A stretch of 64,000 nucleotides of DNA, taken from NCBI GenBank assembly GCA_016125275.1, contig WGMB01000004.1, positions 434,001 to 498,000 of the forward strand, in the 5' to 3' direction. This document shows, piece by piece, positions 51,364 through 60,569 of the stretch (within the stretch, counting starts at the first letter, position 1; each line of letters starts with the position of its first letter). Under the pieces are notes generated by a model. It saw nothing but the letters and a program-made list of their open reading frames with translations. It did not search any database and was not told where the DNA came from. This DNA is from Acidobacteriota bacterium. Its GTDB lineage: Bacteria; Acidobacteriota; Terriglobia; Bryobacterales; UBA6623. A program made the position numbers and the translations under genes.

Positions 51364-53508
51364 ATGCGGTCGTTGCTCCTCACGCTCCTGTGCGCCGTCG
51401 CCCTGCCCTGTTCCGCCCAGCAAGAGCTGGACTTCCTGCGGGGGCTCAACGATTTTCGTGAGATCGACCGAGCCCTCCAGGATTCCCTCAATCAGCGAGC
51501 CTTCCGTCTGCTCGACGAACGAGCCCGGACCGTCGCCGGCATCCGCACGGAATCGGATTTGGTCGCCCGCGGCGACGCCGTGCGGCAGCAGATGCTCGAC
51601 ATGCTGGGGACGCTGCCGGACCGCACGCCGCTGAACGCAAAGGTCGTCGAGACGATCGAGATGCCGGGGTATGTGATCGAGAAGATCCTGTTCGAGAGTC
51701 AGCCCGGCTTCTTCGTCACCGCCAACCTCTACCGCCCCGCCGCCGGTCAAGGGCCTTTCCCCGCCGTGCTGTATCCCCTGGGCCACGAGCCCGGCGGCAA
51801 GGCCTACCCGATCTGGCAGCAGATGCTGGTCACGCTGGCCCGCAAGGGCTATGTGGCGCTGACCTGGGACCCGCTGGGGCAGGGCGAGCGCGTGCAGATG
51901 TGGGACGCCGACTTTGGCCGCTCGAAGGTGGTCGCCTCCACCACGGAGCACACGGTGCTCGGCATCCAGTGTTTGTTGGTGGGCGACAACATCGCCCGCT
52001 ACACCATCTGGGACGGCATGAGGGCGCTGGACTATCTGCTCTCACGCCCGGAGGTCGATCCTCAACGCGTAGCCGTCACGGGCAACTCCGGCGGCGGCAC
52101 GCATACCGCTTATCTGGCCGCGCTCGAGCCGCGCCTGCACGTGGCCGCGCCCTCCTGCTTTCTGACCTCCTGGCGCAACCTGCTCACGACCATCGGCCCG
52201 CAGGACGCCGAACAGTGCCTGCTGCCCTTTTTGGCCCGTGGGCTCGACCACGCCGATTTCATCTACGCCTTTGCGCCGCGGCCGTACATGATGCTGCCGG
52301 CGATTCGGGACTTCTTCCCCATCCAAGGCGCCCGAGCGACCTTCGCCGAGGCTGCGGGCGTCTACGATCGCGTCGGGGCGCCTCAGAAGATCCGCAAGGT
52401 GGAAGCCGATGACGGGCACGGCTACTCCGCGCCGCGCCGCTTGGCCGCCTACGAATGGTTCGCCAAATGGCTGCAGCCGACTCCCGACGACGGCGTCGAG
52501 CCGGAGGCGGAGATCCAGAGCGAGCGTCGTCTGCAGGTGACCCAAAGCGGGCAGGTATCAATCGATCTCCCGAAGTCCAAAGGCGTCTTCGAGCTCAACA
52601 ACGAACGGCTGGACGCGATCCTCGCTGAAGGCCGCGGTTTGCCCCTCGTTCGGACAGGGCAGGATCTGCCCGCCTATCGCAAGGAGATTGCCGATCGAGT
52701 CCGCAAGGTCTTGGGCTACCGACCGCCCGAGGGTTCGGTCCGCTCCTTGCCGTTCGGGTCGATCGAGAGGCCTGGCTACCGCATCGAGAAGCTCGCCTTG
52801 GAGACCGACCCGGGCCTGGTGTTGCCCGGGTTGCTGTTCGTCCCGCAAGGGGATGCCGGCGCGCGTCCGGCCACTCTGTACGTTCACGCCGGCGGCAAGT
52901 CCGTCGAGGCCGGTCCCGGCGGCGCGATCGAGAAGCTCGTGGAACAGGGCCGGGTCGTCTTCGCGCTGGATCTGCGGGGCTGGGGCGAAACCGGCGCTCG
53001 GGACGTGCGCGGCGGAGCCTTTGCCGATTACTTCGGGGCCTATGGGCCGGCCATGACGGCGTTCCTGCTGGACGATTCCCTGCTGGGTTTGCGCGTACGC
53101 GACGTCGCGACGGCCCTAGCCTGGATGGCGAGCCGTCCGGAGATCGACGCCGGGCGCATCTCCGCGGTCGGGGTCGGCGAGGCCTCCGTGCCCTTGCTGC
53201 ACGCCGCCGTGCTCGACGAGCGGCTGGCCGAGCTTCGGCTGGAGAGGATGCTGATCTCCTATCAGGCAGTCGTGAAACAAAGGATTCATCGGCGCGTCTT
53301 CGAGAGTGTGGCTCGCGGCGTGCTGCGTCAATACGACCTGCCGCAGTTGGCGGCGGCCATAGCCCCTCGGCCCGTGACGGTCATGCACCCGCTCGAACCG
53401 AACGGTGTGGAAGCCCGAAAAGCCGAGGCCGAAGGCGCCTACATCGCCGCCACGAAGGCCTACGCCCAAGCAGGCGTTCCGGCGTCATTTGCGGTACTTA
53501 CGCCTTGA
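51364..53508 (+). CDS. secreted tandem alpha/beta hydrolase, second domain without nucleophile
   Basis: The 714-residue product has a signal peptide (about residues 3-18). The first alpha/beta hydrolase domain (about 75-380) is of the acetyl xylan esterase/dienelactone hydrolase-like group, with nucleophile Ser242 (GNSGGGTHT) and His352 (DDGHGYS). A second domain of similar shape follows (about 450-710), but its nucleophile elbow reads GVGEAS with Glu606 where Ser is expected, and no matching His is clear at the C-terminus. The first half is probably an active carbohydrate or lignin-ester esterase, and the second a binding or structural domain. It is 61 bases after the dioxygenase gene, and both are exported, so joint use on plant-derived esters is possible. 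Confidence 0.87.
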   Translation: MRSLLLTLLCAVALPCSAQQELDFLRGLNDFREIDRALQDSLNQRAFRLLDERARTVAGIRTESDLVARGDAVRQQMLDMLGTLPDRTPLNAKVVETIEMPGYVIEKILFESQPGFFVTANLYRPAAGQGPFPAVLYPLGHEPGGKAYPIWQQMLVTLARKGYVALTWDPLGQGERVQMWDADFGRSKVVASTTEHTVLGIQCLLVGDNIARYTIWDGMRALDYLLSRPEVDPQRVAVTGNSGGGTHTAYLAALEPRLHVAAPSCFLTSWRNLLTTIGPQDAEQCLLPFLARGLDHADFIYAFAPRPYMMLPAIRDFFPIQGARATFAEAAGVYDRVGAPQKIRKVEADDGHGYSAPRRLAAYEWFAKWLQPTPDDGVEPEAEIQSERRLQVTQSGQVSIDLPKSKGVFELNNERLDAILAEGRGLPLVRTGQDLPAYRKEIADRVRKVLGYRPPEGSVRSLPFGSIERPGYRIEKLALETDPGLVLPGLLFVPQGDAGARPATLYVHAGGKSVEAGPGGAIEKLVEQGRVVFALDLRGWGETGARDVRGGAFADYFGAYGPAMTAFLLDDSLLGLRVRDVATALAWMASRPEIDAGRISAVGVGEASVPLLHAAVLDERLAELRLERMLISYQAVVKQRIHRRVFESVARGVLRQYDLPQLAAAIAPRPVTVMHPLEPNGVEARKAEAEGAYIAATKAYAQAGVPASFAVLTP

Positions 53509-53578
53509 AGCCAAGTATCTCCGCGTCCGGTGTGGGACAATGGCAAATTAGCCTTTCTGAGGCAGGAGCTGTGTTTTA

Positions 53579-55564
53579 GTGAGCGCGGAGATTCCAGCAC
53601 TTCCCAACGAAGCGCCCGAGGATTTGGAGATCGAAAAGGAAACGCCTCGTCCAGGTCCGCCTCGGCCGCCGCTCAAACCGGCGCCGGGCGCCCCGACGCG
53701 TCGCCGTTCGGACGTGATCGAAGACGACGACGAGGACGAGGATCTCCCGGCGGCGGCGGCTCCGGCTCCCACGCCGAAGCCTGCGGCGCCTCCGCGTCCG
53801 GCAGCGCCGCCCAAGCCGGCTCCGCGTCCCGCGGCCGCCGCGCCTCCGGGCCCGGCCATGCCCGCGATGCCGGGGGCTCCTGGCGCGCCCGTCGGCGATG
53901 ACCTCGATGACGACGAGCTCGACATTCCGGATGAAGAAGAATTCGCCCGGTTGATCGAGTCGCAGGAGCACGGCGTGGCTCCGGAGACCGAGCCCGAGGG
54001 CGTGCTCAAGGGCGTCATCGTGAGCGTGCGCGACGACGGCGCCTTCGTCGACGTCGGCGAAAAGTCGGAAGCGTTTCTGCCGGTGGCCGGCTCGAAGCGC
54101 ACCAAGAAGCCGGACTGGAAGCCCGGCGACACGATCGATGTGACCGTGGCCGGCCGTGCGCCGGACGGGTACCTGCTCCTCAGCAGCGTGGAGTCCACGC
54201 GGCCGGGCGAGTGGTCCGAGCTCGAGATCGCTTATGCCAGCGGTTCGATCGTCGTGGGCAAGGCGGTAGACGTGGTCAAGGGCGGACTCGCGGTGGACGT
54301 GGGCGTTCGCGGCTTCCTGCCGGCGTCGCGTTCGGGCGAGCGCGACCAGGAGAGCCTGGAGGCGTTGGTCGGCCATGAGATCCGCTGCCGCATCGCGCAG
54401 CTCGACATCGACGACCGCAACGTAATCCTCGATCGCCGCGCTCTGATCGAGGAAGAGCGCAACAAGCAGCGGCAGGTGGCGCTGGAGGGCTTGGCCGAAG
54501 GCGCGGTGGTGCGCGGCATCGTCCGCACGATTCGCGACTTCGGAGCCTTCGTGGACCTCGGCGGTGTGGACGCTTTGCTCCACATCAGCGACATCTCCTG
54601 GGGCCGCGTCGACAAAGTCGAGTCGGTCCTCAAGGAAGGCGACGAGATCGACGTGAAGGTGCTGCGGGTGGACGACGACGGTCGCAGGATCGCCGTCGGA
54701 CGCAAGCAGCTCGAATCCGACCCGTGGTCGTACGTGGCCGAGAACGTTCGCGTGGGCGACCGCGTCCGCGGGCTCGTCACGCGGCTGAAGGATTTTGGCG
54801 CATTCGTCGAGCTGACGCCCGGCGCGGAAGGACTGATCCACATCTCGGAGATGTCCTGGTCGCGGCGCCTCAAGCATCCCTCCGAAGTCGTCAAGGAAGG
54901 CGACGAGGTCGACGTAGTCGTCCTGGATGTGGACTTGGGCAAGAAACGCGTGGGCCTGGGGCTGAAGCAGGCTCTGGGCGATCCTTGGGATCGCGCCGAG
55001 CAGGATGCGCCTCCCGGCTCGACCGTGGAAGGAGTCGTCCGCAAGACCACCAACTTCGGGGCCTTTGTCGAGGTTCTGGAAGGCGTCGAAGGCCTTCTGC
55101 ACATCTCTGACATTACTTCGGATCGGCGGCTGAATCACCCGAACGAGGTCGTGCGGGTGGGCGACAAGGTGCGCGTGAAGGTGCTGGAGCTCAATCGCGA
55201 GCGTCGACGCCTGAAGCTCGGCATGAAGCAGCTGGAGCCGACGGAGCAGGACAAGTTCCTGGACAGCGTGAAGCCCGGCGACACCGTCACCGGACGAGTG
55301 TTGCGGCTACGTGGCGCCGAGGCCGACGTCGAGCTCGGCGAGGGCGTGCAGGGCGTCTGCCTGTTGCGTGCCACCGGCGATGCTCCGGATCAGGCGGCCG
55401 GTGCGCCGCAAGGCGACCTGGGGTCGCTGAGCGCCCGGCTGGCGGCTGCCTGGCAAGGCGGTTCGAGCGTTCCGGCGGCGGAGCTGCACGAAGGCGAGCT
55501 GCGGTCGTTCCGGATCGCCGGCATTGACGCGAGCCGCGGCTTGGTCACGCTGGAGCTGGCTTAG
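53579..55564 (+). CDS. S1 RNA-binding domain protein (ribosomal protein S1-like) with a Pro/Ala-rich extension
   Basis: The 661-residue product begins with about 125 residues rich in Pro, Ala and acidic residues (runs such as EDDDEDED and DDLDDDELDIPDEEE). It then carries six S1-type beta-barrels near residues 140-205, 222-290, 308-375, 393-460, 479-545 and 560-661. Repeats 3-5 are canonical (RDFGAFVDL...ALLHISDISW), while repeats 1, 2 and 6 are divergent. This is the S1/RpsA pattern, so it probably binds mRNA on the 30S subunit, though a second S1 copy elsewhere cannot be ruled out. The GTG start has AGGAG 10 bases upstream. A strong terminator follows. Confidence 0.85.
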   Translation: MSAEIPALPNEAPEDLEIEKETPRPGPPRPPLKPAPGAPTRRRSDVIEDDDEDEDLPAAAAPAPTPKPAAPPRPAAPPKPAPRPAAAAPPGPAMPAMPGAPGAPVGDDLDDDELDIPDEEEFARLIESQEHGVAPETEPEGVLKGVIVSVRDDGAFVDVGEKSEAFLPVAGSKRTKKPDWKPGDTIDVTVAGRAPDGYLLLSSVESTRPGEWSELEIAYASGSIVVGKAVDVVKGGLAVDVGVRGFLPASRSGERDQESLEALVGHEIRCRIAQLDIDDRNVILDRRALIEEERNKQRQVALEGLAEGAVVRGIVRTIRDFGAFVDLGGVDALLHISDISWGRVDKVESVLKEGDEIDVKVLRVDDDGRRIAVGRKQLESDPWSYVAENVRVGDRVRGLVTRLKDFGAFVELTPGAEGLIHISEMSWSRRLKHPSEVVKEGDEVDVVVLDVDLGKKRVGLGLKQALGDPWDRAEQDAPPGSTVEGVVRKTTNFGAFVEVLEGVEGLLHISDITSDRRLNHPNEVVRVGDKVRVKVLELNRERRRLKLGMKQLEPTEQDKFLDSVKPGDTVTGRVLRLRGAEADVELGEGVQGVCLLRATGDAPDQAAGAPQGDLGSLSARLAAAWQGGSSVPAAELHEGELRSFRIAGIDASRGLVTLELA

Positions 55565-55596
55565 GCTCCAACGCCGCCAGGCGCGGGAAGAACAAG

Positions 55597-55624
55597 AAGG
55601 GCCGCCGGAGATCCGGCGGCCCTT
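55597..55624 (+). terminator. Rho-independent terminator after the S1-domain gene
   Basis: A perfect 12-base stem pairs AAGGGCCGCCGG (55597-55608) with CCGGCGGCCCTT (55613-55624) around AGAT, followed by GCTTTTG. It lies 32 bases after the stop codon and 25 bases before the end of the convergent PLP gene, so it may act in both directions. Confidence 0.85.
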
Positions 55625-55649
55625 GCTTTTGCGGTTTCCAAACGCCCGA

Positions 55650-57275
55650 TCAGACGTTCTTCTGCGGGCGCTGCGGCGGGCGCCGGCGGCCGTAGGTGTG
55701 GCGCTTGGCCGTAAACGGCGCGGTGAAGTATTCGCCCATGTCGACTTCGCCCGTCATCGTGTCGCCGGAGACCTTGCCGGTGAAGTTGAAGCCGATCGAG
55801 GTTCCTTCCCACGGGTGGCGGCTCGAGAAGTGCACGGTGTCGCCATCCACCCAGCCCGACAAGTCGCCGCCGGTGCGGTCGCCCTCGTGCAGGCCGAGCA
55901 GACCGTCGCCGTCCTGCTCGAAGACGATCTTGTGGTGCGCGGGCGAGAGCAGGTAGCCCATCTCGAAGTCCCACTGGCCCTCGACCTCGACCGGCTTGCC
56001 GGCCTTGGACATCTTCGGCAGAGCGGGCGGATTCGAGAGGATCTTGTACAGCACCTCGGCGACGACCTTGGCGTCGGTGGGCTCCATCATCCACGGCGTG
56101 ATCGAGACCGAGGACTCGCCGCCCTGGCGCTGGTTGCCGCGCGCGCCGCCGAGCACGATCCGCGGATCGCCCTCGTAGACCATCTTCTCGATCTGCTGGC
56201 CGTAGACGCCGAGCTTGTCGCCATTCCAGCTAATGTCCAGCCGCGGCGTGTTGTTGGACAGGCCGCGCGGCTCTTGCACTTCGGTGGTAACGCCGTTGAC
56301 GCGCTTGACCGAGGTCGCGATCTCATCGAGCCATTCGCGCCAGCGGCGCTGCTCCGCGGCGTGGTCGCGCTTGAACCACATCTCCACGGCCGCCAGCATG
56401 CCCATGATGTCTTCCTTGCCGATCTTCATCGGCCGGCCGAAGGCGTGGTGCGGCGAGGAGTTCATCCAGGCGGCCCGGATGAGGTCCTTGCGGCCGAGCA
56501 GGACGCCGGCCGACTGAGGGCCGCGCAGCGCCTTGCCGCCGGAGTAGGCCACCAGATCGGCTCCGCGGTCGAGGTGCACCTTGGGGTTGAAGTCCTCGGC
56601 GGCGGCGTCCACGATGACCGGCACGCCGAACTCGTGCGCCAACTTCGCGATCGGCTCCAGACCGAACGGACCGGCGTCGGGCGGGCTGGCCAGCACCATC
56701 ACCATGGCCGTGCGGGGGCCGATGGCGGTCCGCATCTCCTCGAGCGAGTTGACGTTGACCATCTTCACGCCCAGCATGCGCACGGCATGGTCGTAGACGT
56801 TGCGGGAGTAGCTGGGAGCGATGACTTCGTTCTTGAGCCCGGTCAGGTCAGGCAGCCGCTGCATCTTCTCCGGGTCGCCGCCGGCGATGCAGGCTGACGT
56901 GGCGTGGACCAGGGCCGAGGCGCAGCCGCAGGTGACGATGGCGGACTCCGAGCCGGCCAGCTCGGCGATGCGCTTGCCGACCGCGAACATCACATCGTCG
57001 ATCTGGACGTAGTGCTTGGAGGCTTCCATCATGGCCTGCTTCACTTCCGGCAAGCTCAGCGAGCCGCTCATGATGGTGAAGGTGCCTTTGCAGTTGATGA
57101 CCGGCCGGACGCCGATCGATTCATAGAGGGTGGGGCCGACCTCGAGCGCGGCCTCCGCCGCCTCGGGAACGGCTGCGGCGCCGGCGGCGCCGAGCAGCGC
57201 AGCCGCTCCGCCGCGGCCGAACAGGCCTCGGCGCGTGAGGCTGCCGCTGAAGAGTTTCGACAGGCTATCGGTCAT
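55650..57275 (-). CDS. exported SelA-like PLP-dependent enzyme with a C-terminal beta domain
   Basis: The 541-residue product has a twin-arginine-like signal (TRRGLFGRGGAAALLG) followed by a fold-type I PLP domain of the SelA/DgaE group. A conserved Asp223 (VIVDAAAE) and the likely PLP lysine Lys248 (AYSGGKALRGPQSAG) are visible. Cysteines cluster in VTCGCASALVH. The last ~110 residues form a separate beta-rich domain (DGLLGLHEGDRTGG, GEVDMGEYFTAP). Relatives include D-glucosaminate-6-phosphate ammonia lyase and unassigned enzymes; a selenocysteine role is unlikely. A PLP enzyme outside the cytoplasm is uncommon. The ATG at 57275 has GAGGAG 10 bases upstream. The gene is convergent with the S1 gene and divergent from the esterase. 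Confidence 0.83.
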   Translation of the reverse strand: MTDSLSKLFSGSLTRRGLFGRGGAAALLGAAGAAAVPEAAEAALEVGPTLYESIGVRPVINCKGTFTIMSGSLSLPEVKQAMMEASKHYVQIDDVMFAVGKRIAELAGSESAIVTCGCASALVHATSACIAGGDPEKMQRLPDLTGLKNEVIAPSYSRNVYDHAVRMLGVKMVNVNSLEEMRTAIGPRTAMVMVLASPPDAGPFGLEPIAKLAHEFGVPVIVDAAAEDFNPKVHLDRGADLVAYSGGKALRGPQSAGVLLGRKDLIRAAWMNSSPHHAFGRPMKIGKEDIMGMLAAVEMWFKRDHAAEQRRWREWLDEIATSVKRVNGVTTEVQEPRGLSNNTPRLDISWNGDKLGVYGQQIEKMVYEGDPRIVLGGARGNQRQGGESSVSITPWMMEPTDAKVVAEVLYKILSNPPALPKMSKAGKPVEVEGQWDFEMGYLLSPAHHKIVFEQDGDGLLGLHEGDRTGGDLSGWVDGDTVHFSSRHPWEGTSIGFNFTGKVSGDTMTGEVDMGEYFTAPFTAKRHTYGRRRPPQRPQKNV

Positions 57276-57349
57276 ATCGGGAATCGCTCCTCGCAGGATA
57301 TTGTACGCCCTCACCGGGCGCTCGCCGTTTCGCAGTACAATAGCGGCCC

Positions 57350-58237
57350 ATGCGGGTCGCCACCTTGTTGCTGTTGTGGGCCGGCGCGGTTTGCGCGCAG
57401 ACGGCCGGATTCCAATGGGTCAATCCGATGCCTACGGGCGCGCACCCAGCGCTACGACATGGGACGTACCACTCGAAGGTCAACGACGTGGAAGTCGGCT
57501 ACGTCATCTACCTTCCGCCCGGCTACGAGGCCGCGGCCAACGCCTCTCGACGCTATCCGGTAGTGTACTACCTGCACGGCGGCCGACCCGGTTCGGAGAC
57601 CAAGTCCATCGGACAAGCCAAGTATATTGATGACGCCATGCAGGCCGGCAAGGTTCCGCCGATGATCTACGTCTTCGTCAACGGCGGCTGCGTGAGTCAC
57701 TACGACCACCAGGGCTGCTTGGGCGAGACGACCTTCATCAAGGAGCTGATTCCCTACGTCGACCAGACCTATCGCACCATCGCCAAACCCGCCGGACGCG
57801 GCCTGGAAGGCTTCTCGCAGGGCGGCCGCGGTACGGCGCGCATCATGTTCAAGCACCCCGAGCTGTTCGCCTCGGCGGCGCCCATGGGCGGCGGACATCA
57901 GTACGAGAAGACAATCAGCGAGAACAACGGCGCCGAATCGGCGGAACTGGTCATCGACCCGCCCACCAACAACACCTGGGACTTGGCCAAGGAGTACGCC
58001 GCCAAGCGCATGAAGAAGCATCCGTTGCCGATCCTGGTCGTCGTCGGGACGAAGGATCAGAACTATCAGCCGAATCTGGAATGGATGGCCCACCTGACCA
58101 AGCTCGGAATCCCGTTCCAGAAGATCATCGTGCCCGATACCCCGCACAGCGCCCGTGAGGTGTACGAGAAGCACGGCGTGGACGCCATGATGTTCCACGT
58201 CGCCAACTTCCGCAAAGCGCTTGGCAAGGACTGGTAG
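57350..58237 (+). CDS. secreted esterase (feruloyl esterase/esterase D-like)
   Basis: The 295-residue product has a short signal peptide (cleavage near VCAQ, about residue 16) and an alpha/beta hydrolase fold of the putative-esterase family (PF00756). The nucleophile is Ser156 (EGFSQGG), an Asp lies in VVVGTKDQNYQ, and the His is in VPDTPHSAREVY. An N-terminal YHLGG-like oxyanion block is seen as VVYYLHGGRPGS. Members cleave esters of feruloyl or acetyl groups on plant glycans, or S-formylglutathione; the secreted form favours polymers. No ribosome site precedes the ATG; a -10-like TACAAT lies 8 bases upstream, so the message may be leaderless. It is divergent from the PLP gene. Confidence 0.88.
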   Translation: MRVATLLLLWAGAVCAQTAGFQWVNPMPTGAHPALRHGTYHSKVNDVEVGYVIYLPPGYEAAANASRRYPVVYYLHGGRPGSETKSIGQAKYIDDAMQAGKVPPMIYVFVNGGCVSHYDHQGCLGETTFIKELIPYVDQTYRTIAKPAGRGLEGFSQGGRGTARIMFKHPELFASAAPMGGGHQYEKTISENNGAESAELVIDPPTNNTWDLAKEYAAKRMKKHPLPILVVVGTKDQNYQPNLEWMAHLTKLGIPFQKIIVPDTPHSAREVYEKHGVDAMMFHVANFRKALGKDW

Positions 58238-58267
58238 CAGCCGCGGAGGGTGCCTGGACGCCGACTC

Positions 58268-59041
58268 ATGCCCCGCGATAGCTGGAATCCGGAGCAGTAC
58301 CTGAAGTTTGGCGACCTGCGGACTCGGCCTGCGCGGGACTTAGCCCACGCCGTGGCCGTGGCGGACCCCCGATGGGTTGTGGACCTGGGCTGCGGTCCGG
58401 GCAACAGCACGGCGGTTTGCAGAGAGCGCTGGCCGGGAGCTTCCGTCCTGGGCGTCGACCGGTCGGACGCGATGATCGAAAAGGCTCGCGTCGGCCGCCC
58501 GGATGGCGATTGGCAGGTGGCCGACATTGGCGAGTGGAGCCGCATGGCGGGCGGCCGACGGTTCGATGTGATCTTTTCGAACGCGGCGCTGCAATGGGTG
58601 GCAGATCACGCGACGCTCTTCCCCCGGTTGCTCGACCGGCTGGCGCCCGAGGGGGCCCTGGCGGTTCAGATGCCGGCGTATGAGATGCCTCCGAACCGCC
58701 TGATGCGCGAGTTGGCCGCCGATCTCGGTCTCGCTGTCGAAGCGTGGCGCTCCCACTCCCTGGATTTCTACTACGAGACGCTCCGACCGCATGCCGCGCG
58801 GCTGGACCTGTGGGCGACCGAGTACGTTCAGGTCATGGCGGACGTGGAGGAGATGGTGGAGTGGTACAAAGGGACGGCGTTGCGTCCTCACCTCGAGGCG
58901 ATCGGCGATGACGCCGGGCGCGCACGGTTTCTGGCGGAGCTCACGGATCGGTTGCGGCAGGTCTATCCGGCGTCGCAGTCGGGCGGCGTGCTTTTTCCGT
59001 TTCGACGGGTGTTCATCGTGGCCTACGCCCCCGCCGGCTGA
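58268..59041 (+). CDS. tam: trans-aconitate 2-methyltransferase-like SAM methyltransferase
   Basis: The 257-residue product matches Tam. It opens with DSWNPEQYLKFGDLRTRPA, the SAM-binding motif is VVDLGCGPGNSTAVC, and IFSNAALQWVADH and MPAYEMPPNRLMRELA follow, as in the E. coli enzyme. Tam methylates trans-aconitate, which otherwise inhibits aconitase. The ATG at 58268 is preferred because Tam proteins begin just before the WNP motif; a GTG at 58250 lies against a GGAGG site and is possible. Its TGA directly abuts the TAA of the convergent serine hydrolase gene, with no base between. It is 30 bases after the esterase and may share its transcript. Confidence 0.9.
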   Translation: MPRDSWNPEQYLKFGDLRTRPARDLAHAVAVADPRWVVDLGCGPGNSTAVCRERWPGASVLGVDRSDAMIEKARVGRPDGDWQVADIGEWSRMAGGRRFDVIFSNAALQWVADHATLFPRLLDRLAPEGALAVQMPAYEMPPNRLMRELAADLGLAVEAWRSHSLDFYYETLRPHAARLDLWATEYVQVMADVEEMVEWYKGTALRPHLEAIGDDAGRARFLAELTDRLRQVYPASQSGGVLFPFRRVFIVAYAPAG

Positions 59042-60451
59042 TTACTGCGGCAGTCGCAGATCGAGAAATGACGAGATCCGCTGGGCGGCCGGCGGATCGA
59101 GGTTTGCCAGCACCACCACCACGTAGCCCGAATAGGGATAGATCTTCAGGTCGCCGTTCATGCCCGGCGCTCCGCCGCCGTGGCCGACGTAGCCCATCCC
59201 CTCCTTGCGCCCGTCCTCGAAGCCGTAGGCGTACCGGCCGCCCCAGGGAGTTTCCGCCTTGCCCGTAATCAGCAGCTCCGTGTGTTCGGCGTCCAGCAGC
59301 TTGTGGCTCAGTAGAGCGTTGGCGAAGCGCAGAAGGTCTCCCACGGTCGAGTAGCCGCCCCCGGCCGACGTTCCGCGGTAAGGCAGTGTGTCGGTGTTCG
59401 GAGCCCATTCGCTGCCTTCGGGGCCCTTCGTATAGCCGATCGCCCGGCCGCTCACGGCTTCGGCCTCCGGTTCCGAGCCGCTGCGGATCATACCGGCCGG
59501 CTCGTAGACGTACTTCGCCACGTAGTCGTAGTAGCTCATTCCGCTCACTCGCTCGATCACCGCGCCGAGCAGTACCATCCCGTAGTTGCTGTAGGCCCAC
59601 TTGCCGCCGGGGTCGAACTCCGGGGCGCGTCCTCCATAGAGCTTCAGGTAGTCGTCGAGCGTCCGAAGTTCTTGACGGTGGGCGCGGTACTCCGGGCCGA
59701 AGATGTCGCCGGTTCCGCCGGTGTGCGACAGCAAGTGATGAATCGTCGCCTTGGTCGCCAGCTCCTGATTGGGGTAGTCGGTCAGATATTTGCCCAGCGG
59801 ATCGGAGAGCTGGATCTTTCCTACCTGAACCAGTTGCAGGACGGCCGTCGCGGTGAACATCTTGTTCATGGACCCAATCCGGAACCGCGTGTCGACCGTA
59901 TTCGGGGCTTGCTTGGCGCGATCGGCCAACCCGTAGGCTTCGCTGAACAGAACCTCGCCGTTCTTGGCCACCAGGACGGCGCCGGCGAATCGACCGGCGG
60001 CGGCGCTCGTTTCCAGTTTTGCGCGCAGGGCCTGGAGAAGATCCCCCTCGCTCATCGCTGGCAACGGAAACTCGGCGGGGCGGGGAATAGCCCTGATTCC
60101 CATCGCCTTGATGGAATGCGGCGCCTCCGCTTCTACTTCGATCGTGAACCGTCCGAACTGATCCGAATCCTTCTCCTGAAAAATGCCCGAGAGCGCGGTC
60201 GGCTCTGACGCCTCCACGGCGCGAAGCTCGAAGCCGCCCGTCAGCTCGCGGAAGCGCATCTCCCGGGCGACATCCATGGTGGGATGAAGGGTTTCCCGAA
60301 GCCGGTCGAGCCGGGCGTGGTCGCCCGAGTTGAAGGCTTCGAGCCAGGCGGAGAGCTGGCGTCCCGCGGGAGTGTCTGGGAGCTGGACCTGCGCCGAGAT
60401 CGAGCCTGTGAACAGGACCGCGAGAGCAAGCGCGACCGATTGCTTCTTCAT
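59042..60451 (-). CDS. secreted beta-lactamase-class serine hydrolase
   Basis: The 469-residue product has a signal peptide (about residues 5-21). An N-terminal region of ~140 residues may be a DUF3887/NTF2-like domain. It is followed by a class C beta-lactamase/DD-peptidase-type domain with Ser194-x2-Lys197 (GSMNKMF), the Tyr motif AYSNYG and the late GHGGG in place of KTG. Such enzymes act as esterases or D-aminopeptidases, and antibiotic resistance should not be assumed. The ATG at 60451 is chosen because the signal starts there; the frame continues 28 codons upstream. The gene is divergent from the permease and convergent with the methyltransferase. Confidence 0.9.
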   Translation of the reverse strand: MKKQSVALALAVLFTGSISAQVQLPDTPAGRQLSAWLEAFNSGDHARLDRLRETLHPTMDVAREMRFRELTGGFELRAVEASEPTALSGIFQEKDSDQFGRFTIEVEAEAPHSIKAMGIRAIPRPAEFPLPAMSEGDLLQALRAKLETSAAAGRFAGAVLVAKNGEVLFSEAYGLADRAKQAPNTVDTRFRIGSMNKMFTATAVLQLVQVGKIQLSDPLGKYLTDYPNQELATKATIHHLLSHTGGTGDIFGPEYRAHRQELRTLDDYLKLYGGRAPEFDPGGKWAYSNYGMVLLGAVIERVSGMSYYDYVAKYVYEPAGMIRSGSEPEAEAVSGRAIGYTKGPEGSEWAPNTDTLPYRGTSAGGGYSTVGDLLRFANALLSHKLLDAEHTELLITGKAETPWGGRYAYGFEDGRKEGMGYVGHGGGAPGMNGDLKIYPYSGYVVVVLANLDPPAAQRISSFLDLRLPQ

Positions 60452-60569
60452 GACGGCGGTTTGACGTCCGGCCGCTCGATCCGTTAGCGCAAAGGCGACC
60501 CGGCCGGAAACACCCTCGCGGCGGTTTGAGTCCACCGAGGGAGGCCGCTACGGTCTCTCCGACCGCTGC

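Noticed and set aside
59042-60451. Beta-lactam resistance gene
   Set aside because: The SxxK and YSN motifs are shared by many esterases and peptidases, and the KTG motif is replaced by a His-Gly-Gly type. Resistance is not supported.
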